NCBI GenBank assembly: GCA_022510505.1
Contig: JAFLTL010000002.1
Location: 62,001-126,000 of the forward strand
DNA: 64,000 bases
Direction of reading: 5' to 3'
Source of the DNA: Muribaculaceae bacterium
Lineage (GTDB): Bacteria; Bacteroidota; Bacteroidia; Bacteroidales; Muribaculaceae
Shown: positions 51,813 to 62,201 of the stretch, one piece after another
How positions within the stretch are numbered: the stretch's first letter is position 1
Layout: every line of letters begins with the position of its first letter
Program-made: the position numbers and the translations under genes
Notes under the pieces: model-generated
Seen by the model: the letters and a program-made list of their open reading frames with translations, nothing else
Databases searched by the model: none
Told to the model about the DNA's origin: nothing

Positions 51813-53030
51813 ATGGCCGCCAAAAGAGATTATTATGAGGTGCTGGGCGTTTCGAAATCAGCAACCCCTGAAGAAATAAAAAAAGCCTATCGCAAGATGG
51901 CTATAAAATATCACCCCGACAAGAACCCGGGTGATAAAGCTGCTGAAGAGAAATTCAAGGAAGCAGCTGAAGCCTATGATGTGTTGAGTAATGAAGAAAA
52001 GAAGAAACTTTACGATCAATACGGTCACAATATGGGTCCCATGGGAGGAGCAGGCGGCAGTGGCTTTGGTGGCTTCGGAGGTTTCTCGGCTGGCGGATTC
52101 TCAATGGAGGATATCTTTGCTCAGTTCGGTGACATTTTCGGTGGTCACGACCGAGGAAATCCTTGGGGAGGTGCCACAGGTGGTCCCGGAAGAACTCGTC
52201 GCGGCGCTCGCAAACCGGCAAGAAAAGGTGGCGACATACGTGTCAGGGTAAAATTGACTCTGGAGGAAATTGCAAAGGGAACAACAAAGAAACTGAAGAT
52301 TCCAACCCTTGTAAAGTGTGAATATTGTAACGGAACAGGAGCTAAAGACGGTACAGCTTTCCATACGTGTCCATCATGTCAGGGACATGGTACAGTTATA
52401 ACCACACAGAATCTCGGCTTCACCTCCTATCAACAGGAAGTAGTTTGTCCCGAATGTGACGGAGAAGGAAAGGTAATATCGGCCACATGTCCTCATTGCT
52501 CGGGCCAAGGTGTGAAGAAAGTAGAAGAAGTGGTTAGCTTCAACATTCCTGCCGGTGTCCAGGACGGAATGACGTTGACAGTGAGAGGCAAAGGTAATGC
52601 GGCAAGGAATGCAACAGCAAACGGTGATCTTCTGGTTGTCATTGAAGAACAGAAACATCCCGAGCTTATAAGAGATGGCAATGATGTCATATATAACCTA
52701 ATGCTTGACATTCCAACCGCTACATTAGGAGGCTCGGTAGAAGTTCCAACAATCAGCGGACGAGCCCGATTAAAGATAGCTCCCGGAACCCAACCTGGTA
52801 AAGTCCTAAGAATGAGAGGGAAGGGTCTTCCTTCTACAGAGGGTTACGGCACAGGCGACGAGTTAATAAATGTCATGGTTTATATTCCTGAGAATCTTAC
52901 CGAGAAAGAAAAAGCGGCCTTTGAGAGCTTAAAGGAAGAACCAAACATAAAACCGACGGAATCGGTAAAGACACGTTTATTCAGCAAACTACGCCACATA
53001 TTTGAAAACCAGGGAAGCGCTCAGCAATAA
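51813..53030 (+). CDS. dnaJ: Chaperone DnaJ
   Basis: A 405-residue type I J-protein. The J domain (1-70) has YHPDKNPGD with the essential HPD. A Gly/Phe-rich linker (about 75-130) follows. Then come four CxxCxGxG zinc motifs ([35 protein letters not shown]) and two beta-sandwich substrate-binding domains ([17 protein letters not shown]). It delivers unfolded proteins to DnaK and stimulates its ATPase. It follows grpE; dnaK is elsewhere. Confidence 0.98.
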   Translation: MAAKRDYYEVLGVSKSATPEEIKKAYRKMAIKYHPDKNPGDKAAEEKFKEAAEAYDVLSNEEKKKLYDQYGHNMGPMGGAGGSGFGGFGGFSAGGFSMEDIFAQFGDIFGGHDRGNPWGGATGGPGRTRRGARKPARKGGDIRVRVKLTLEEIAKGTTKKLKIPTLVKCEYCNGTGAKDGTAFHTCPSCQGHGTVITTQNLGFTSYQQEVVCPECDGEGKVISATCPHCSGQGVKKVEEVVSFNIPAGVQDGMTLTVRGKGNAARNATANGDLLVVIEEQKHPELIRDGNDVIYNLMLDIPTATLGGSVEVPTISGRARLKIAPGTQPGKVLRMRGKGLPSTEGYGTGDELINVMVYIPENLTEKEKAAFESLKEEPNIKPTESVKTRLFSKLRHIFENQGSAQQ

Positions 53031-53036
53031 AAACAA

Positions 53037-53630
53037 GTGAGTCTTAAACTTCTGTCACTAATACTGTTCATAACAACGTTTACTCTTTTACAGGGACAAA
53101 CGGTCGATTTAAACAGAACGACCGATGTCCCTTTGACGTCTTCAACGGTAACTCTCGTAAATGATTTCCTGAACAGTTATGATATTGTTCCGGCCGCAGG
53201 AATGGAACAACTGGATGAAACGACAGAACGATCAGAGATAATCGAGGAGTTATTGGACTATGCCGAAAGTTTTCTGGGAACAGGATATCGGAGGGGAGGC
53301 AAAACGCCCAACGGATTCGATTGTTCAGGATTCACAGGATATGTTTTCAAAGAATTCGGCTACAATTTGAATTCCGACAGCCGAAGTCAGTTTCTACAGG
53401 GTGAAATCATCGAAAACACTGTAGAGGCGGAACCGGGTGACCTGGTATTTTTTTCGGGTAGCAGGGGTGGATCTACAATTGGGCACGTAGGAATAGTTGT
53501 AGAATCCCATCCTCTGACAGGAGAACTTCTTTTCATTCATTCGGCCGTTGGTGGCGGAATCAAAATAGATTCCTCATTTGCTCCCTACTACGCTAATCGA
53601 TTTAAAGGCCTAAGAAGAATAATTAAATAA
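53037..53630 (+). CDS. NlpC/P60-family cell-wall hydrolase
   Basis: A 197-residue exported protein with a GTG start and a Sec signal (LKLLSLILFITTFTLLQGQT). The NlpC/P60 domain holds the catalytic Cys96 in FDCSGFTGYVF, His150 in IGHVGIVVES and a third polar residue His168 in FIHSAVGGG. It cleaves peptide bonds in peptidoglycan stems, probably gamma-D-Glu to diaminopimelate. It starts 6 bp after dnaJ. Confidence 0.94.
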   Translation: MSLKLLSLILFITTFTLLQGQTVDLNRTTDVPLTSSTVTLVNDFLNSYDIVPAAGMEQLDETTERSEIIEELLDYAESFLGTGYRRGGKTPNGFDCSGFTGYVFKEFGYNLNSDSRSQFLQGEIIENTVEAEPGDLVFFSGSRGGSTIGHVGIVVESHPLTGELLFIHSAVGGGIKIDSSFAPYYANRFKGLRRIIK

Positions 53631-53641
53631 AATTGCCCGTC

Positions 53642-55645
53642 ATGGAAAACGATCACGATAGAATTCTTCGGTTACGTAAAGAAATAAATGGTCACAATCA
53701 TAGCTATTACGTCGAGAACTCCCCAACTATAACCGACAGGGAATTTGACATATTAGTAAAGGAGCTTGAAGCACTTGAAGCCAAACATCCCGAATTATAT
53801 GATCCCTACTCTCCTACCCAACGGGTTGGATCAGATTTGGCTAAAGAATTTGAAAAAGCGGCTCACATTTATCCGATGCTTTCCTTGGGGAACACCTATG
53901 ATATCCCCGATGTAGATGCGTTTTTAACAAGGGTTAAAGACTCTCTGGAAGGAGAGGCATTCACAATTGTGGGGGAATTGAAATATGACGGAACATCAAT
54001 CTCCCTAATATATGAAAATGGACGCCTGGTCAGAGCTGTTACAAGAGGTGACGGAGAAAAAGGTGACATTGTTACTGAAAATGTCAAAACGATAAAGAGC
54101 ATTCCCTTGGTTTTAAACGGTGACAACTGGCCACGTGAATTTGAGATTCGCGGTGAAATAGTTATGCCATGGAAAGAATTTGACCGGTTAAACGAAGAGC
54201 GAGCATTTAACGAGGAACCTTTATTTGCAAATCCACGCAATGCAGCTTCAGGAACATTAAAAATGCTGGATTCTAAGGAAGTTGCCCGTCGTGGCTTGGA
54301 TGCTTATTTTTATTATATATTGGGACCCGGTTTGCCGTTTGACAATCATTACGACAACATGATGGCGGTGAAATCATGGGGATTTAAGGTATCGGAACAC
54401 ATGACCTGCATTGATTCAATCGAGGAAGTGGATAATTTCATCAATTATTGGGACATTGAAAGAAAGAAACTGCCGGTTGCAACCGATGGATTGGTTTTCA
54501 AGATAAATTCTCTTCGTCAACAGCTGAATCTAGGTTTCACGGCCAAGTCACCACGTTGGGCTATAGCCTATAAATTTGCTGCTGAACGTGCTTTAACTGA
54601 GCTACGTTTTGTTTCTTTCGAGGTAGGACGCATGGGACTAGTTACACCGGTTTCTAATCTCGAGCCAGTTCTTCTTTCAGGAACGATAGTAAAGAGAGCT
54701 TCTCTTCACAACGAAGATATCATGAACAAGCTGGACATTCATGAACACGATATGCTTTGGGTTGAGAAAGGAGGTGAAATCATACCGAAAATAACGGGAG
54801 TTGACACCGCACAAAGAAAACCTGACGCAAATAAAGTTCATTTTGTCACTCATTGTCCGTCATGTGGGACGAAACTTGTGAGAGTCGAAGGTGAAGCGGC
54901 GTGGGTTTGTCCTAACAAATATGGTTGCGCACCTCAGATCGCCGGAAGAATAGAACATTTCGTTGGACGTCGCATGATGAATATCGACGGCATCGGAGAG
55001 GAACTTGCAACACAATTGATGGAATCGGGCTTGGTAACTACTATTGCCGACATTTATGACCTGACGTTGGAAAAACTCCTTACACTGGAAGGAATAGCCA
55101 ACAAAGGTGCTGAAAAGATTCTGGAAGGAATTCGTTCAAGTCTTTCGGTTCCCTTCGATCGTGTAGTATATGCTTTATCAATACCGTTCGTTGGTGAAAC
55201 TGTAGCTAAAAAATTGGCAAAAGCGGTAGTGAACATTGATAATTTGATGAATGCTTCTCATGAGGAACTCGAAGCTATTCCCGACATCGGTCCACGAATA
55301 GCCGACAGCATAATTGATTACTTTAAGAGTTCGATAAACCGTGAGAATATCGAGCGCCTTCGAGTCGCCGGAGTTCAAATGTCACTTCCTGAAGAAACAT
55401 TAACTCCATCGGGAGATGTGTTCTTGGGCAAAACTATAGTTATTAGCGGCACCTTCTCACATCATTCACGCGATGAATATAAAACAATAATAGAACAAAA
55501 CGGAGGAAAAAATGCAGGATCGGTGTCGAAGAAAACCGATTTCATACTTGCTGGGGAAAACATGGGTCCTGCAAAACTTGAAAAGGCACAACAACTGGGA
55601 ATTCCTGTCATTGATGAAAAGACGTTCCTTTCGATGCTACCTTAA
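53642..55645 (+). CDS. ligA: NAD-dependent DNA ligase
   Basis: A 667-residue replicative ligase. The ATG at 53642 (MENDHDRILRLRKEING) is preferred over an upstream TTG. The adenylated Lys is in ELKYDGTSISL (K114). An OB-fold and a Cys4 zinc finger (CPSCGTKLV and CPNKYGC) follow, then helix-hairpin-helix repeats (VNIDNLMNASHEELEAIPDI) and a BRCT domain (KTIVISGTFSHHSRDEYKTI). It joins Okazaki fragments using NAD. Confidence 0.98.
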   Translation: MENDHDRILRLRKEINGHNHSYYVENSPTITDREFDILVKELEALEAKHPELYDPYSPTQRVGSDLAKEFEKAAHIYPMLSLGNTYDIPDVDAFLTRVKDSLEGEAFTIVGELKYDGTSISLIYENGRLVRAVTRGDGEKGDIVTENVKTIKSIPLVLNGDNWPREFEIRGEIVMPWKEFDRLNEERAFNEEPLFANPRNAASGTLKMLDSKEVARRGLDAYFYYILGPGLPFDNHYDNMMAVKSWGFKVSEHMTCIDSIEEVDNFINYWDIERKKLPVATDGLVFKINSLRQQLNLGFTAKSPRWAIAYKFAAERALTELRFVSFEVGRMGLVTPVSNLEPVLLSGTIVKRASLHNEDIMNKLDIHEHDMLWVEKGGEIIPKITGVDTAQRKPDANKVHFVTHCPSCGTKLVRVEGEAAWVCPNKYGCAPQIAGRIEHFVGRRMMNIDGIGEELATQLMESGLVTTIADIYDLTLEKLLTLEGIANKGAEKILEGIRSSLSVPFDRVVYALSIPFVGETVAKKLAKAVVNIDNLMNASHEELEAIPDIGPRIADSIIDYFKSSINRENIERLRVAGVQMSLPEETLTPSGDVFLGKTIVISGTFSHHSRDEYKTIIEQNGGKNAGSVSKKTDFILAGENMGPAKLEKAQQLGIPVIDEKTFLSMLP

Positions 55646-55705
55646 ATTAGAAGCAAAAAACATTAATAATTATCAGAACTAACGAAGAAAATTATATAAA
55701 AATAT

Positions 55706-55713
55706 TATCTTTG
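55706..55713 (+). promoter_or_regulatory. Candidate promoter of rho
   Basis: TATCTTTG followed by C matches TAnnTTTG, with a predicted leader of about 90 nt before the ATG at 55809. Confidence 0.55.
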
Positions 55714-55719
55714 CATCGA

Positions 55720-55783
55720 ATTCAATCAACGATATTAATTCTAACACGTTTATAAGTTTTTCTATCGTAAGAGTTGATTGAAT
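55720..55783 (+). promoter_or_regulatory. Long hairpin in the rho leader
   Basis: Perfect 11-bp arms ATTCAATCAAC (55720-55730) and GTTGATTGAAT (55773-55783) enclose a 42-nt loop and lie wholly in the transcribed leader. Rho autoregulates its leader in other bacteria, so this is a candidate regulatory fold. Confidence 0.5.
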
Positions 55784-55808
55784 ATCGATTCCCCCAAAAC
55801 TTTAAATA

Positions 55809-57821
55809 ATGGATTACAAATTTGATGATCTTTCATCATTGGACCTTGAAAACCTGCGTCCAATAGCTACAGCTTTAGGAATTAAAAAACCTTCGAGCGA
55901 AAAAGAAAACCTAATTTTCCAAATTCTTGACAAACAGGCTGAGGATGCTGCATCAAAACCTGAAAATCAGATCAAGAAACGTGGAAGAAAGAAAAAATCA
56001 ACTGCTTCAGAAGGTCAGCAAACATCTGAGATAAAACCCACAGAAACAAATACGCCGGCGACTCAGCCGAAGTCAGATACAACTAAATCTGAACAACCTC
56101 AGGAAAAGAGGAAAAAGGGTCGTCCCAAAGGGAGTTCAACAAAGGCAAGAATCACAGAAGCGACCGAGGGTTTGGTAGTTAACGAACTCCCCAAACCGGT
56201 CAAACAAAATAACGTCGAAAAAACGGCTCCACAATCTGAGGTTTCTCCGGTGGTTGATAAACCTCAGGAGGAAAGAAAACCTTCCTTCAACAAAGCCATA
56301 AGTTCGGGATTGATTCTTAAACGCCGGAAAACGGCTGAACCAGAAGCTACTCCTGCATCAAGTCATCCCGTTGATTCTGCTATTGTCGCTAACGCGGTGA
56401 AGGATAGCGAATCAAAAAAAGAAGAATCTTTCCAACCGAATGGTGTAACTGAAACGACAAAATCAGAGAAGACCGACACACCTTCATCAAATCTTTCTGA
56501 TTTCTTTCCTCATGTTGATAAGCAAAGATTTGCTCAACGTCGTGAGAACGAAAGAAATGACAGAAACGAACGTCAGCCACAGTCTCAACCTCAGTCACAA
56601 CCAAAACCACGTTATGACCAGCCAATAGTCATTCAGGAACCCGGGTTGGTTCAACAACAGGGAAAGAAGAAGAAACACCAGGAGCAACGTTCGGAATTCG
56701 ATTTTAACGGCTTGATTGAAACTTCAGGAGTTCTAGAAATTATGCCTGAAGGGCATGGATTCCTAAGGTCGGCCGATTACAATTATATGCCTTCCCCCGA
56801 TGACATCCTGGTTTCTCGCGAACAAATTAAAATGACAGGTTTAAAAACCGGCGATGTTGTTGAATGCACGATTAGAGCGCCGCGGGAAAATGAGAAATAT
56901 TTCCCGATGGCCAAAGTCCTAAGAGTTAACGGTCATAGTCCTGAGTTCATTCGTGACCGAGTTCCTTTTGATCATCTGACCCCTCTTTTCCCTGATGAAA
57001 AATTCGATTTGACTTCGGGCAAGACATGTAATATTTCTACACGTGTAGTTGACATGTTCTCTCCTATCGGTAAAGGTCAGCGAGGCCTTATTGTGGCACC
57101 CCCCAAGACCGGTAAAACCATTTTACTTAAGGATATAGCCAATGCGATTGCCGAGAATCATCCCGAAACGTATATAATGATTCTTTTAATAGACGAACGC
57201 CCTGAAGAAGTTACCGACATGAGTCGGAGTGTTAATGCCGAAGTGATTGCTTCAACATTTGACGAACCGGCAGAGCGACATGTTAGAATTGCAAATATTG
57301 TTTTGGAAAAAGCCAAACGAATGGTTGAGAGTGGCCATGATGTTGTCATACTTCTAGACTCCATAACACGTTTGGCGCGCGCCTACAACACGGTTACTCC
57401 GGCATCCAGCAAGATTCTTTCAGGTGGTGTAGATGCGAATGCGCTTCAGAAGCCTAAAAGATTCTTCGGTGCAGCCCGTAACATAGAAGGAGGCGGTTCA
57501 TTAACTATAATAGCTACAGCATTGACCGAGACCAGTTCAAAAATGGACGAGGTCATCTTCGAAGAATTCAAGGGCACCGGCAACATGGAGCTACAGCTCG
57601 ACCGCAAACTCTCGAATAAGCGCATATTCCCGGCTGTTGATATCCAAGCTTCCAGCACACGTCGTGACGACTTGCTCATGAGACCGGAGACACAAAACAG
57701 AATGTGGGTTCTCAGAAGATTCCTCAGTGACCGCAATTCGGTTGAGGCGATGGAGTTCATGAAAGAAAGAATGGAAAGGACTCGCGACAATGATGAATTG
57801 CTAAGAACTATGAACGAATAA
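55809..57821 (+). CDS. rho: Transcription termination factor Rho with long disordered N-terminal insertion
   Basis: A 670-residue hexameric RNA helicase that ends transcription; typical Rho has about 420 residues. Residues 1-45 are the Rho N-terminal helical domain ([20 protein letters not shown]). Residues about 50-300 are a disordered Lys/Gln/Pro/Ser-rich insert with RKKGRPKG and [11 protein letters not shown]. The RNA-binding domain follows ([20 protein letters not shown]). The ATPase has the P-loop PPKTGKTIL (about 432-440), [10 protein letters not shown] and [14 protein letters not shown]. The insert resembles the one reported to drive phase separation of Rho in Bacteroides thetaiotaomicron. 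Confidence 0.97.
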   Translation: MDYKFDDLSSLDLENLRPIATALGIKKPSSEKENLIFQILDKQAEDAASKPENQIKKRGRKKKSTASEGQQTSEIKPTETNTPATQPKSDTTKSEQPQEKRKKGRPKGSSTKARITEATEGLVVNELPKPVKQNNVEKTAPQSEVSPVVDKPQEERKPSFNKAISSGLILKRRKTAEPEATPASSHPVDSAIVANAVKDSESKKEESFQPNGVTETTKSEKTDTPSSNLSDFFPHVDKQRFAQRRENERNDRNERQPQSQPQSQPKPRYDQPIVIQEPGLVQQQGKKKKHQEQRSEFDFNGLIETSGVLEIMPEGHGFLRSADYNYMPSPDDILVSREQIKMTGLKTGDVVECTIRAPRENEKYFPMAKVLRVNGHSPEFIRDRVPFDHLTPLFPDEKFDLTSGKTCNISTRVVDMFSPIGKGQRGLIVAPPKTGKTILLKDIANAIAENHPETYIMILLIDERPEEVTDMSRSVNAEVIASTFDEPAERHVRIANIVLEKAKRMVESGHDVVILLDSITRLARAYNTVTPASSKILSGGVDANALQKPKRFFGAARNIEGGGSLTIIATALTETSSKMDEVIFEEFKGTGNMELQLDRKLSNKRIFPAVDIQASSTRRDDLLMRPETQNRMWVLRRFLSDRNSVEAMEFMKERMERTRDNDELLRTMNE

Positions 57822-57827
57822 TTTCGA

Positions 57828-58322
57828 GTGGCAACTCAAGGTTCTCTAAAAACAAATGCCTGTCGTCTCCTCGACAAAGCAGGAATTGCCTATGAACTCA
57901 TTCCTTACGAGGTTGATGAAAACAATCTTGCAGCCTATCATGTGGCGGATCAGTTAGGGGAAGATATTGAAAGGGTTTTCAAAACGTTGATTCTTCACGG
58001 GGAACGAGTCGGATACATTGTTGCTGTAGTTCCAGGTGACATGGAAGTTGATTTGAAACTTGCCGCCAAAGCGTGTGGAGCGAAAAAAATCGAGATGATA
58101 CCGATGAAAGACCTTCTGAACGTGACAGGCTACATTCGCGGCGGCTGTTCTCCCATTGGGATGAAGAAAAGATATCCGACTTTTTTTCATCATACAATCA
58201 CTGATTTCGACTCTGTCTATGTAAGTGCAGGTCAAAGAGGTCTCCAGCTAAAAATATCACCTATCGATATAATAAAATATACCGGAGGTACTGTAACAGA
58301 TATTGCCCAGAAAATGTCATGA
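57828..58322 (+). CDS. ybaK: Cys-tRNA(Pro)/Cys-tRNA(Cys) deacylase YbaK
   Basis: A 164-residue trans-editing protein with a GTG start, 6 bp after rho. Signatures are [30 protein letters not shown] with its conserved Lys, [34 protein letters not shown] and the final [11 protein letters not shown]. It removes cysteine wrongly attached to tRNA(Pro). Its stop codon overlaps the aroC start (ATGA). Confidence 0.94.
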   Translation: MATQGSLKTNACRLLDKAGIAYELIPYEVDENNLAAYHVADQLGEDIERVFKTLILHGERVGYIVAVVPGDMEVDLKLAAKACGAKKIEMIPMKDLLNVTGYIRGGCSPIGMKKRYPTFFHHTITDFDSVYVSAGQRGLQLKISPIDIIKYTGGTVTDIAQKMS

Positions 58323-59404
58323 ATACATATGGAAAGATATTTAGACTGACAACCTTTGGTGAATCCCACGGGATTGCTCTCGGGGGCGTGATTGATGGCG
58401 TCCCTTCAGATATTGAAATAGATCAGGAGGAAATACAGAACGAACTCGACCGGCGTCGCCCCGGACAAAGCAGTATCGTGACTAATCGCCAAGAGAGTGA
58501 CAAAGTTGAATTTTTGTCAGGATTGTTTGAAGGCAAAACTACGGGAACACCAATCGGATTCATAATAAGGAATCATGACCACCATTCGAGTGATTACGAC
58601 AATCTAAAGGAAACATTCCGTCCCAGTCATGCCGATTACACTTATCAGACTAAGTATGGAATACGAGATTATCGTGGTGGAGGTCGATCTTCAGCTCGTG
58701 AAACGGCATCAAGAGTTGTTGGAGGGGCGATTGCCAAGCAAATTCTGAAAGAATTTGGAATCTCGACATTCGCATTTACGTCTAAAGTCGGAACCATTGG
58801 GCTTCCAACTGATTTTTCTGTTTGTGACGTTGACCCGAAGACAATAGAAGCCAATATTGTCAGATGCCCTGATGAAATCACAGCAGAAAGAATGATTTGT
58901 GAGATAGAAGCTGTTAAAAAGATTGGTGACACGATAGGCGGTGTGATCACAGGAGTCATCAAAGGGTTACCTGTTGGATTAGGAGAACCAGTGTTTGACA
59001 AACTTCAGGCAATGCTTGCGGCCGGGATGATGTCAATAAATGCGGCAAAAGGCTTTGAATATGGAATGGGCTTCAATGGCTGTTCTAATAAAGGAAGTGA
59101 GATGATTGACCATTTCACCACAAGAGATGGACAAATCGGAACTGTCACGAATAATTCAGGAGGTATACAAGGAGGGATTTCCAATGGAGAAGATATAGTC
59201 TTTCGTGTAGCTTTTAAACCGGTTGCAACGCTACTGATGGAGACTGAAGGAATTACGTTAGATGGTAGATTACAAAAACTCAAGGTCAAAGGTCGCCATG
59301 ATCCGTGCGTATTGCCTCGTGCAGTTCCTATAGTGGAAGCCATGGCTGCAATGACTATTCTGGACTCACTATTACTAGGACGTGCCACAGGAAAAATCCT
59401 ATAA
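58319..59404 (+). CDS. aroC: Chorismate synthase
   Basis: A 361-residue enzyme that makes chorismate from EPSP, the last shikimate step. The three family signatures are visible: [39 protein letters not shown] and the late [22 protein letters not shown]-type [12 protein letters not shown] and FKPVATLL are also typical. It uses reduced FMN. It is coupled to ybaK and overlaps the radical SAM gene by 23 bases. Confidence 0.98.
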   Translation: MNTYGKIFRLTTFGESHGIALGGVIDGVPSDIEIDQEEIQNELDRRRPGQSSIVTNRQESDKVEFLSGLFEGKTTGTPIGFIIRNHDHHSSDYDNLKETFRPSHADYTYQTKYGIRDYRGGGRSSARETASRVVGGAIAKQILKEFGISTFAFTSKVGTIGLPTDFSVCDVDPKTIEANIVRCPDEITAERMICEIEAVKKIGDTIGGVITGVIKGLPVGLGEPVFDKLQAMLAAGMMSINAAKGFEYGMGFNGCSNKGSEMIDHFTTRDGQIGTVTNNSGGIQGGISNGEDIVFRVAFKPVATLLMETEGITLDGRLQKLKVKGRHDPCVLPRAVPIVEAMAAMTILDSLLLGRATGKIL

Positions 59405-60284
59405 GACCTACGGAGAACTGATCTCGGAACGCTTTCCGTGGAAAATGCAAAAGCTGGCTATAAATGCCGGCTTTTCATGTCCGAATCGCGATGGAACAAT
59501 CGGAACAGGGGGTTGTAGCTATTGCAACAATCAATCCTTCGTTCCAAGTTATTGTGTTCCGACTGACTCGGTCACAAAACAATTGGAAAAAGGGAAGCAG
59601 TTTTTTGGGAAGAAATACCCCAACATGCACTATCTTGCTTATTTCCAGGCCTATACTTCAACCCATTCAAAAGATCGTTCACATCTCGTTTCTTTATATG
59701 AAGAAGCATTGAAGGTTGACAAAATAGAGGGAATAATCATCTCAACACGTCCTGATTGCGTTGATATCAATCTTCTCGATACACTAAAGAAACTGGAAGA
59801 AACGGGGAAACGGGTCATGTTTGAAATTGGAGTCGAAACAACACATGACATCACCCTTAGTCGAACCAACCGTGGACATTCCTGGAAAGTAGCGAGAGAA
59901 AGTATCAGGCTGGTTCGTAGTTACGGATTTGACGTTTGTGTTCATCTTATTATGGGAATGCCCGGAGAAACAAAAGAAGACATGAGACTGACGGTCGAAC
60001 GAATATGTAAGGAACCGATTACTTCACTAAAGCTCCATCAAATGCAGATTTTAGAAGGAACACCACTCGCCAGTCAATGGAGAAAAGAAACCGACCACTG
60101 CTATTTATTCAGCGCCGAAGAATACATTGAGTTCTGCAGGGAATTAATAGATTTAATTCCCAAAAACATTGCTATAGAACGTTTCACTTCGTCGGCCCCA
60201 GATAATCTTCTTCTGGCACCTAGATGGGGATTGAAAAACTATGAATTCACCAATCTGCTTGACGGAGTACTGAATAATCAATAA
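59382..60284 (+). CDS. Radical SAM protein, YhcC/TIGR01212-like
   Basis: A 300-residue protein with a GTG start inside the end of aroC. The radical SAM cluster motif is [17 protein letters not shown], with three Cys for a 4Fe-4S cluster. Further signatures are [33 protein letters not shown] and [14 protein letters not shown]. The family is widespread and probably acts on tRNA or a protein, but its reaction was unsettled to my knowledge. It ends at a strong terminator. Confidence 0.9.
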   Translation: MPQEKSYKTYGELISERFPWKMQKLAINAGFSCPNRDGTIGTGGCSYCNNQSFVPSYCVPTDSVTKQLEKGKQFFGKKYPNMHYLAYFQAYTSTHSKDRSHLVSLYEEALKVDKIEGIIISTRPDCVDINLLDTLKKLEETGKRVMFEIGVETTHDITLSRTNRGHSWKVARESIRLVRSYGFDVCVHLIMGMPGETKEDMRLTVERICKEPITSLKLHQMQILEGTPLASQWRKETDHCYLFSAEEYIEFCRELIDLIPKNIAIERFTSSAPDNLLLAPRWGLKNYEFTNLLDGVLNNQ

Positions 60285-60287
60285 AAC

Positions 60288-60323
60288 AATGTCCCGTTCA
60301 CTGATTCAGGTGAACGGGACATT
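60288..60323. terminator. Bidirectional intrinsic terminator
   Basis: Arms AATGTCCCGTTCAC (60288-60301) and GTGAACGGGACATT (60310-60323) pair perfectly around an 8-nt loop, with T- and A-rich flanks. It separates the convergent radical SAM and small-protein genes. Confidence 0.9.
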
Positions 60324-60342
60324 TTAAATATATATCTTAAAC

Positions 60343-60579
60343 CTATTGATTAGCGTAGGATAAGATTGTGGGAGACTCTACATCTACCCCGAATTCACGG
60401 GCGCGTTCCAGAATAGCACGAGCCAACTTTGGCTTCAGGTCTTCAGGACAATATCTGAAATAGGCCTCGGCTGCTCTAACGTGGGCTGCATCGGGCATTG
60501 GATACTCTCTTCTTTCGGGCAGTCCGAAAACACTATCAGGGAGGTCCTTTCTCTCATCATAGGAAATTACGTCGTTCAT
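60343..60579 (-). CDS. Small conserved protein, 78 residues
   Basis: A compact acidic protein (MNDVISYDERKDLPDSVFGL, PERREYPMPDAAHVRAAEAY). The segment LPDSVFGLPERREYPMPDAAH resembles short motifs (DUF6582-like) seen in phage prohead-protease regions and in stand-alone bacterial proteins. Helices follow (FRYCPEDLKPKLARAILERA). It stands alone on the minus strand behind a terminator. Function unknown. Confidence 0.75.
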   Translation of the reverse strand: MNDVISYDERKDLPDSVFGLPERREYPMPDAAHVRAAEAYFRYCPEDLKPKLARAILERAREFGVDVESPTILSYANQ

Positions 60580-60658
60580 AATCTTTTTCTTTTGGGTTAA
60601 TCTTTATAAATATAACAATCCAGAAAGAAATTTTATCATGGGTTTATACATTTTTTAA

Positions 60659-60666
60659 TAACTTTG
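60659..60666 (+). promoter_or_regulatory. Candidate promoter of nnr
   Basis: TAACTTTG matches TAnnTTTG only 11 bp before the ATG at 60678. Transcription would begin about 5 nt before the start codon, so the mRNA may be nearly leaderless. Confidence 0.5.
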
Positions 60667-60677
60667 TAAGGACAGTT

Positions 60678-62201
60678 ATGAAACTCTTTACGACTCAAGA
60701 GATAAAATCCATTCTGAACGAGACACTCAAAAATGAGGGCCTTACTATCGCCGATTATATCGAAAGATCGGCATTAGGGATTGCTGCAGAAATCAAACGT
60801 CGATGGAAAATCGACAAAAGAATTTTTATATATGCAGGTCCCTATGAGAATGGAGCCTTATCACTTGCGACGGCAAAGGTCCTGCATAAGGAAGGATATC
60901 AGATAAATATTATCCTGTTCAATGTGCCATCGGATCCAATTAATGAAGAGTGTCGACGTCAACGGGACCAGTTGCTGAACTCGGGTTTCCTCCGAGAGAA
61001 TCTCAAAGAGATTGTCAAAGATTATCGTCGTCCTGAAATAACGGAACAAGACTTGATTATTGACGGAATCTTCGGTTCAGAATTAAACAGATCACTTGAA
61101 GCTGCCTATACACTGATTATCGAGCAGATCAACTCAATGGGAGCCGAAGTTATTTCACTGGATGTTCCTTCGGGCATGAGCGGTGATTTCAATCCTAAAC
61201 TTGTCCCAAAGAAATGTATCAAATCTAATCTGACACTTTCGATACAATTTCCCCATCTTGTTTTCTTCCTCCCCGGTTCGCAATATAATATTTCGGAATG
61301 GAAAGTAATTGACATCGGATTATCAACGAAAGCTGCCAACACAGCGTCATTCAAATATCTTCTGATTGGACGTCGTGAAGTAACAAGAACACTTCCTGAA
61401 AGAAACCCCTATTCTTCAAAGGCTGATTACGGCACGGGAATAATATATGCGGGAAGTTATGGCATGATAGGAGCGGCAGTCATGGCGGCTCTAGGCGCAC
61501 TTAGATCAGGGATTGGAAAATTAACTGTCAGCACTCCTATTTGTGGATTCCCAATTGTACAGTCGTCGGTTCCCGAAGCTTTATATAAATATACTGAAAA
61601 TAAAGATGTGATTTCTCGCATCAACCCTCGACACAATTATGATTCAGTGGCCATAGGCCCCGGTATTTCCACTCATGAAGTAACGGTGAACGCGCTTGAA
61701 GAATTCCTGTCGGGTTATCAGCGCCCGGTAATCCTGGATGCGGACGCCTTGAATTGCATTGCACGTAAACCCGTACTCCTAAATAAATTGGCTCCCATGT
61801 CGATTCTGACTCCCCATGCCGGAGAATTTGATCGACTCTTTGGAGAACATGCCAACGGAGACAGCCGAATACTCAAGAGCATTGAAATGAGTCGGACCTA
61901 CAATATCATAATTATTCTTAAAGGTCACCACACGGTAATTACTCTTCCTGACGGAAAAATTATGATAAATTCTACTGGAACGCCGGCTCTTGCAACTCCA
62001 GGAAGCGGAGATGTTTTAACCGGCATACTCACCTCGATGTTGGCGCAACTCAAAGATCCTGTTTTGTCAGCGATGACAGGTGTTTATCTCCACGGACGCG
62101 CCGGAGAACTTGCTGAAGAAGAACTCGGAAGCTATGGAGTCCTTGCTTCCGATATATCTAAATTTACGGCGAAAGCCATAAAAGAAATTTTGGATTCATG
62201 A
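60678..62201 (+). CDS. nnr: Bifunctional NAD(P)H-hydrate epimerase / ADP-dependent dehydratase
   Basis: A 507-residue fusion that repairs damaged NAD(P)H. The N-terminal YjeF epimerase domain (about 1-215) includes FIYAGPYENGALSLATAKVL, DGIFGSELNRSLEAAY and SLDVPSGMSGDFNPKL. The C-terminal ribokinase-like dehydratase (about 235-505) has SKADYGTGIIYAGSYGMIGA, PVILDADALNCIARKPVLLN, LTPHAGEFDRLFG and the catalytic GSGDVLTGILTSM. Four bases overlap with the DUF4831 gene. Confidence 0.95.
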   Translation: MKLFTTQEIKSILNETLKNEGLTIADYIERSALGIAAEIKRRWKIDKRIFIYAGPYENGALSLATAKVLHKEGYQINIILFNVPSDPINEECRRQRDQLLNSGFLRENLKEIVKDYRRPEITEQDLIIDGIFGSELNRSLEAAYTLIIEQINSMGAEVISLDVPSGMSGDFNPKLVPKKCIKSNLTLSIQFPHLVFFLPGSQYNISEWKVIDIGLSTKAANTASFKYLLIGRREVTRTLPERNPYSSKADYGTGIIYAGSYGMIGAAVMAALGALRSGIGKLTVSTPICGFPIVQSSVPEALYKYTENKDVISRINPRHNYDSVAIGPGISTHEVTVNALEEFLSGYQRPVILDADALNCIARKPVLLNKLAPMSILTPHAGEFDRLFGEHANGDSRILKSIEMSRTYNIIIILKGHHTVITLPDGKIMINSTGTPALATPGSGDVLTGILTSMLAQLKDPVLSAMTGVYLHGRAGELAEEELGSYGVLASDISKFTAKAIKEILDS

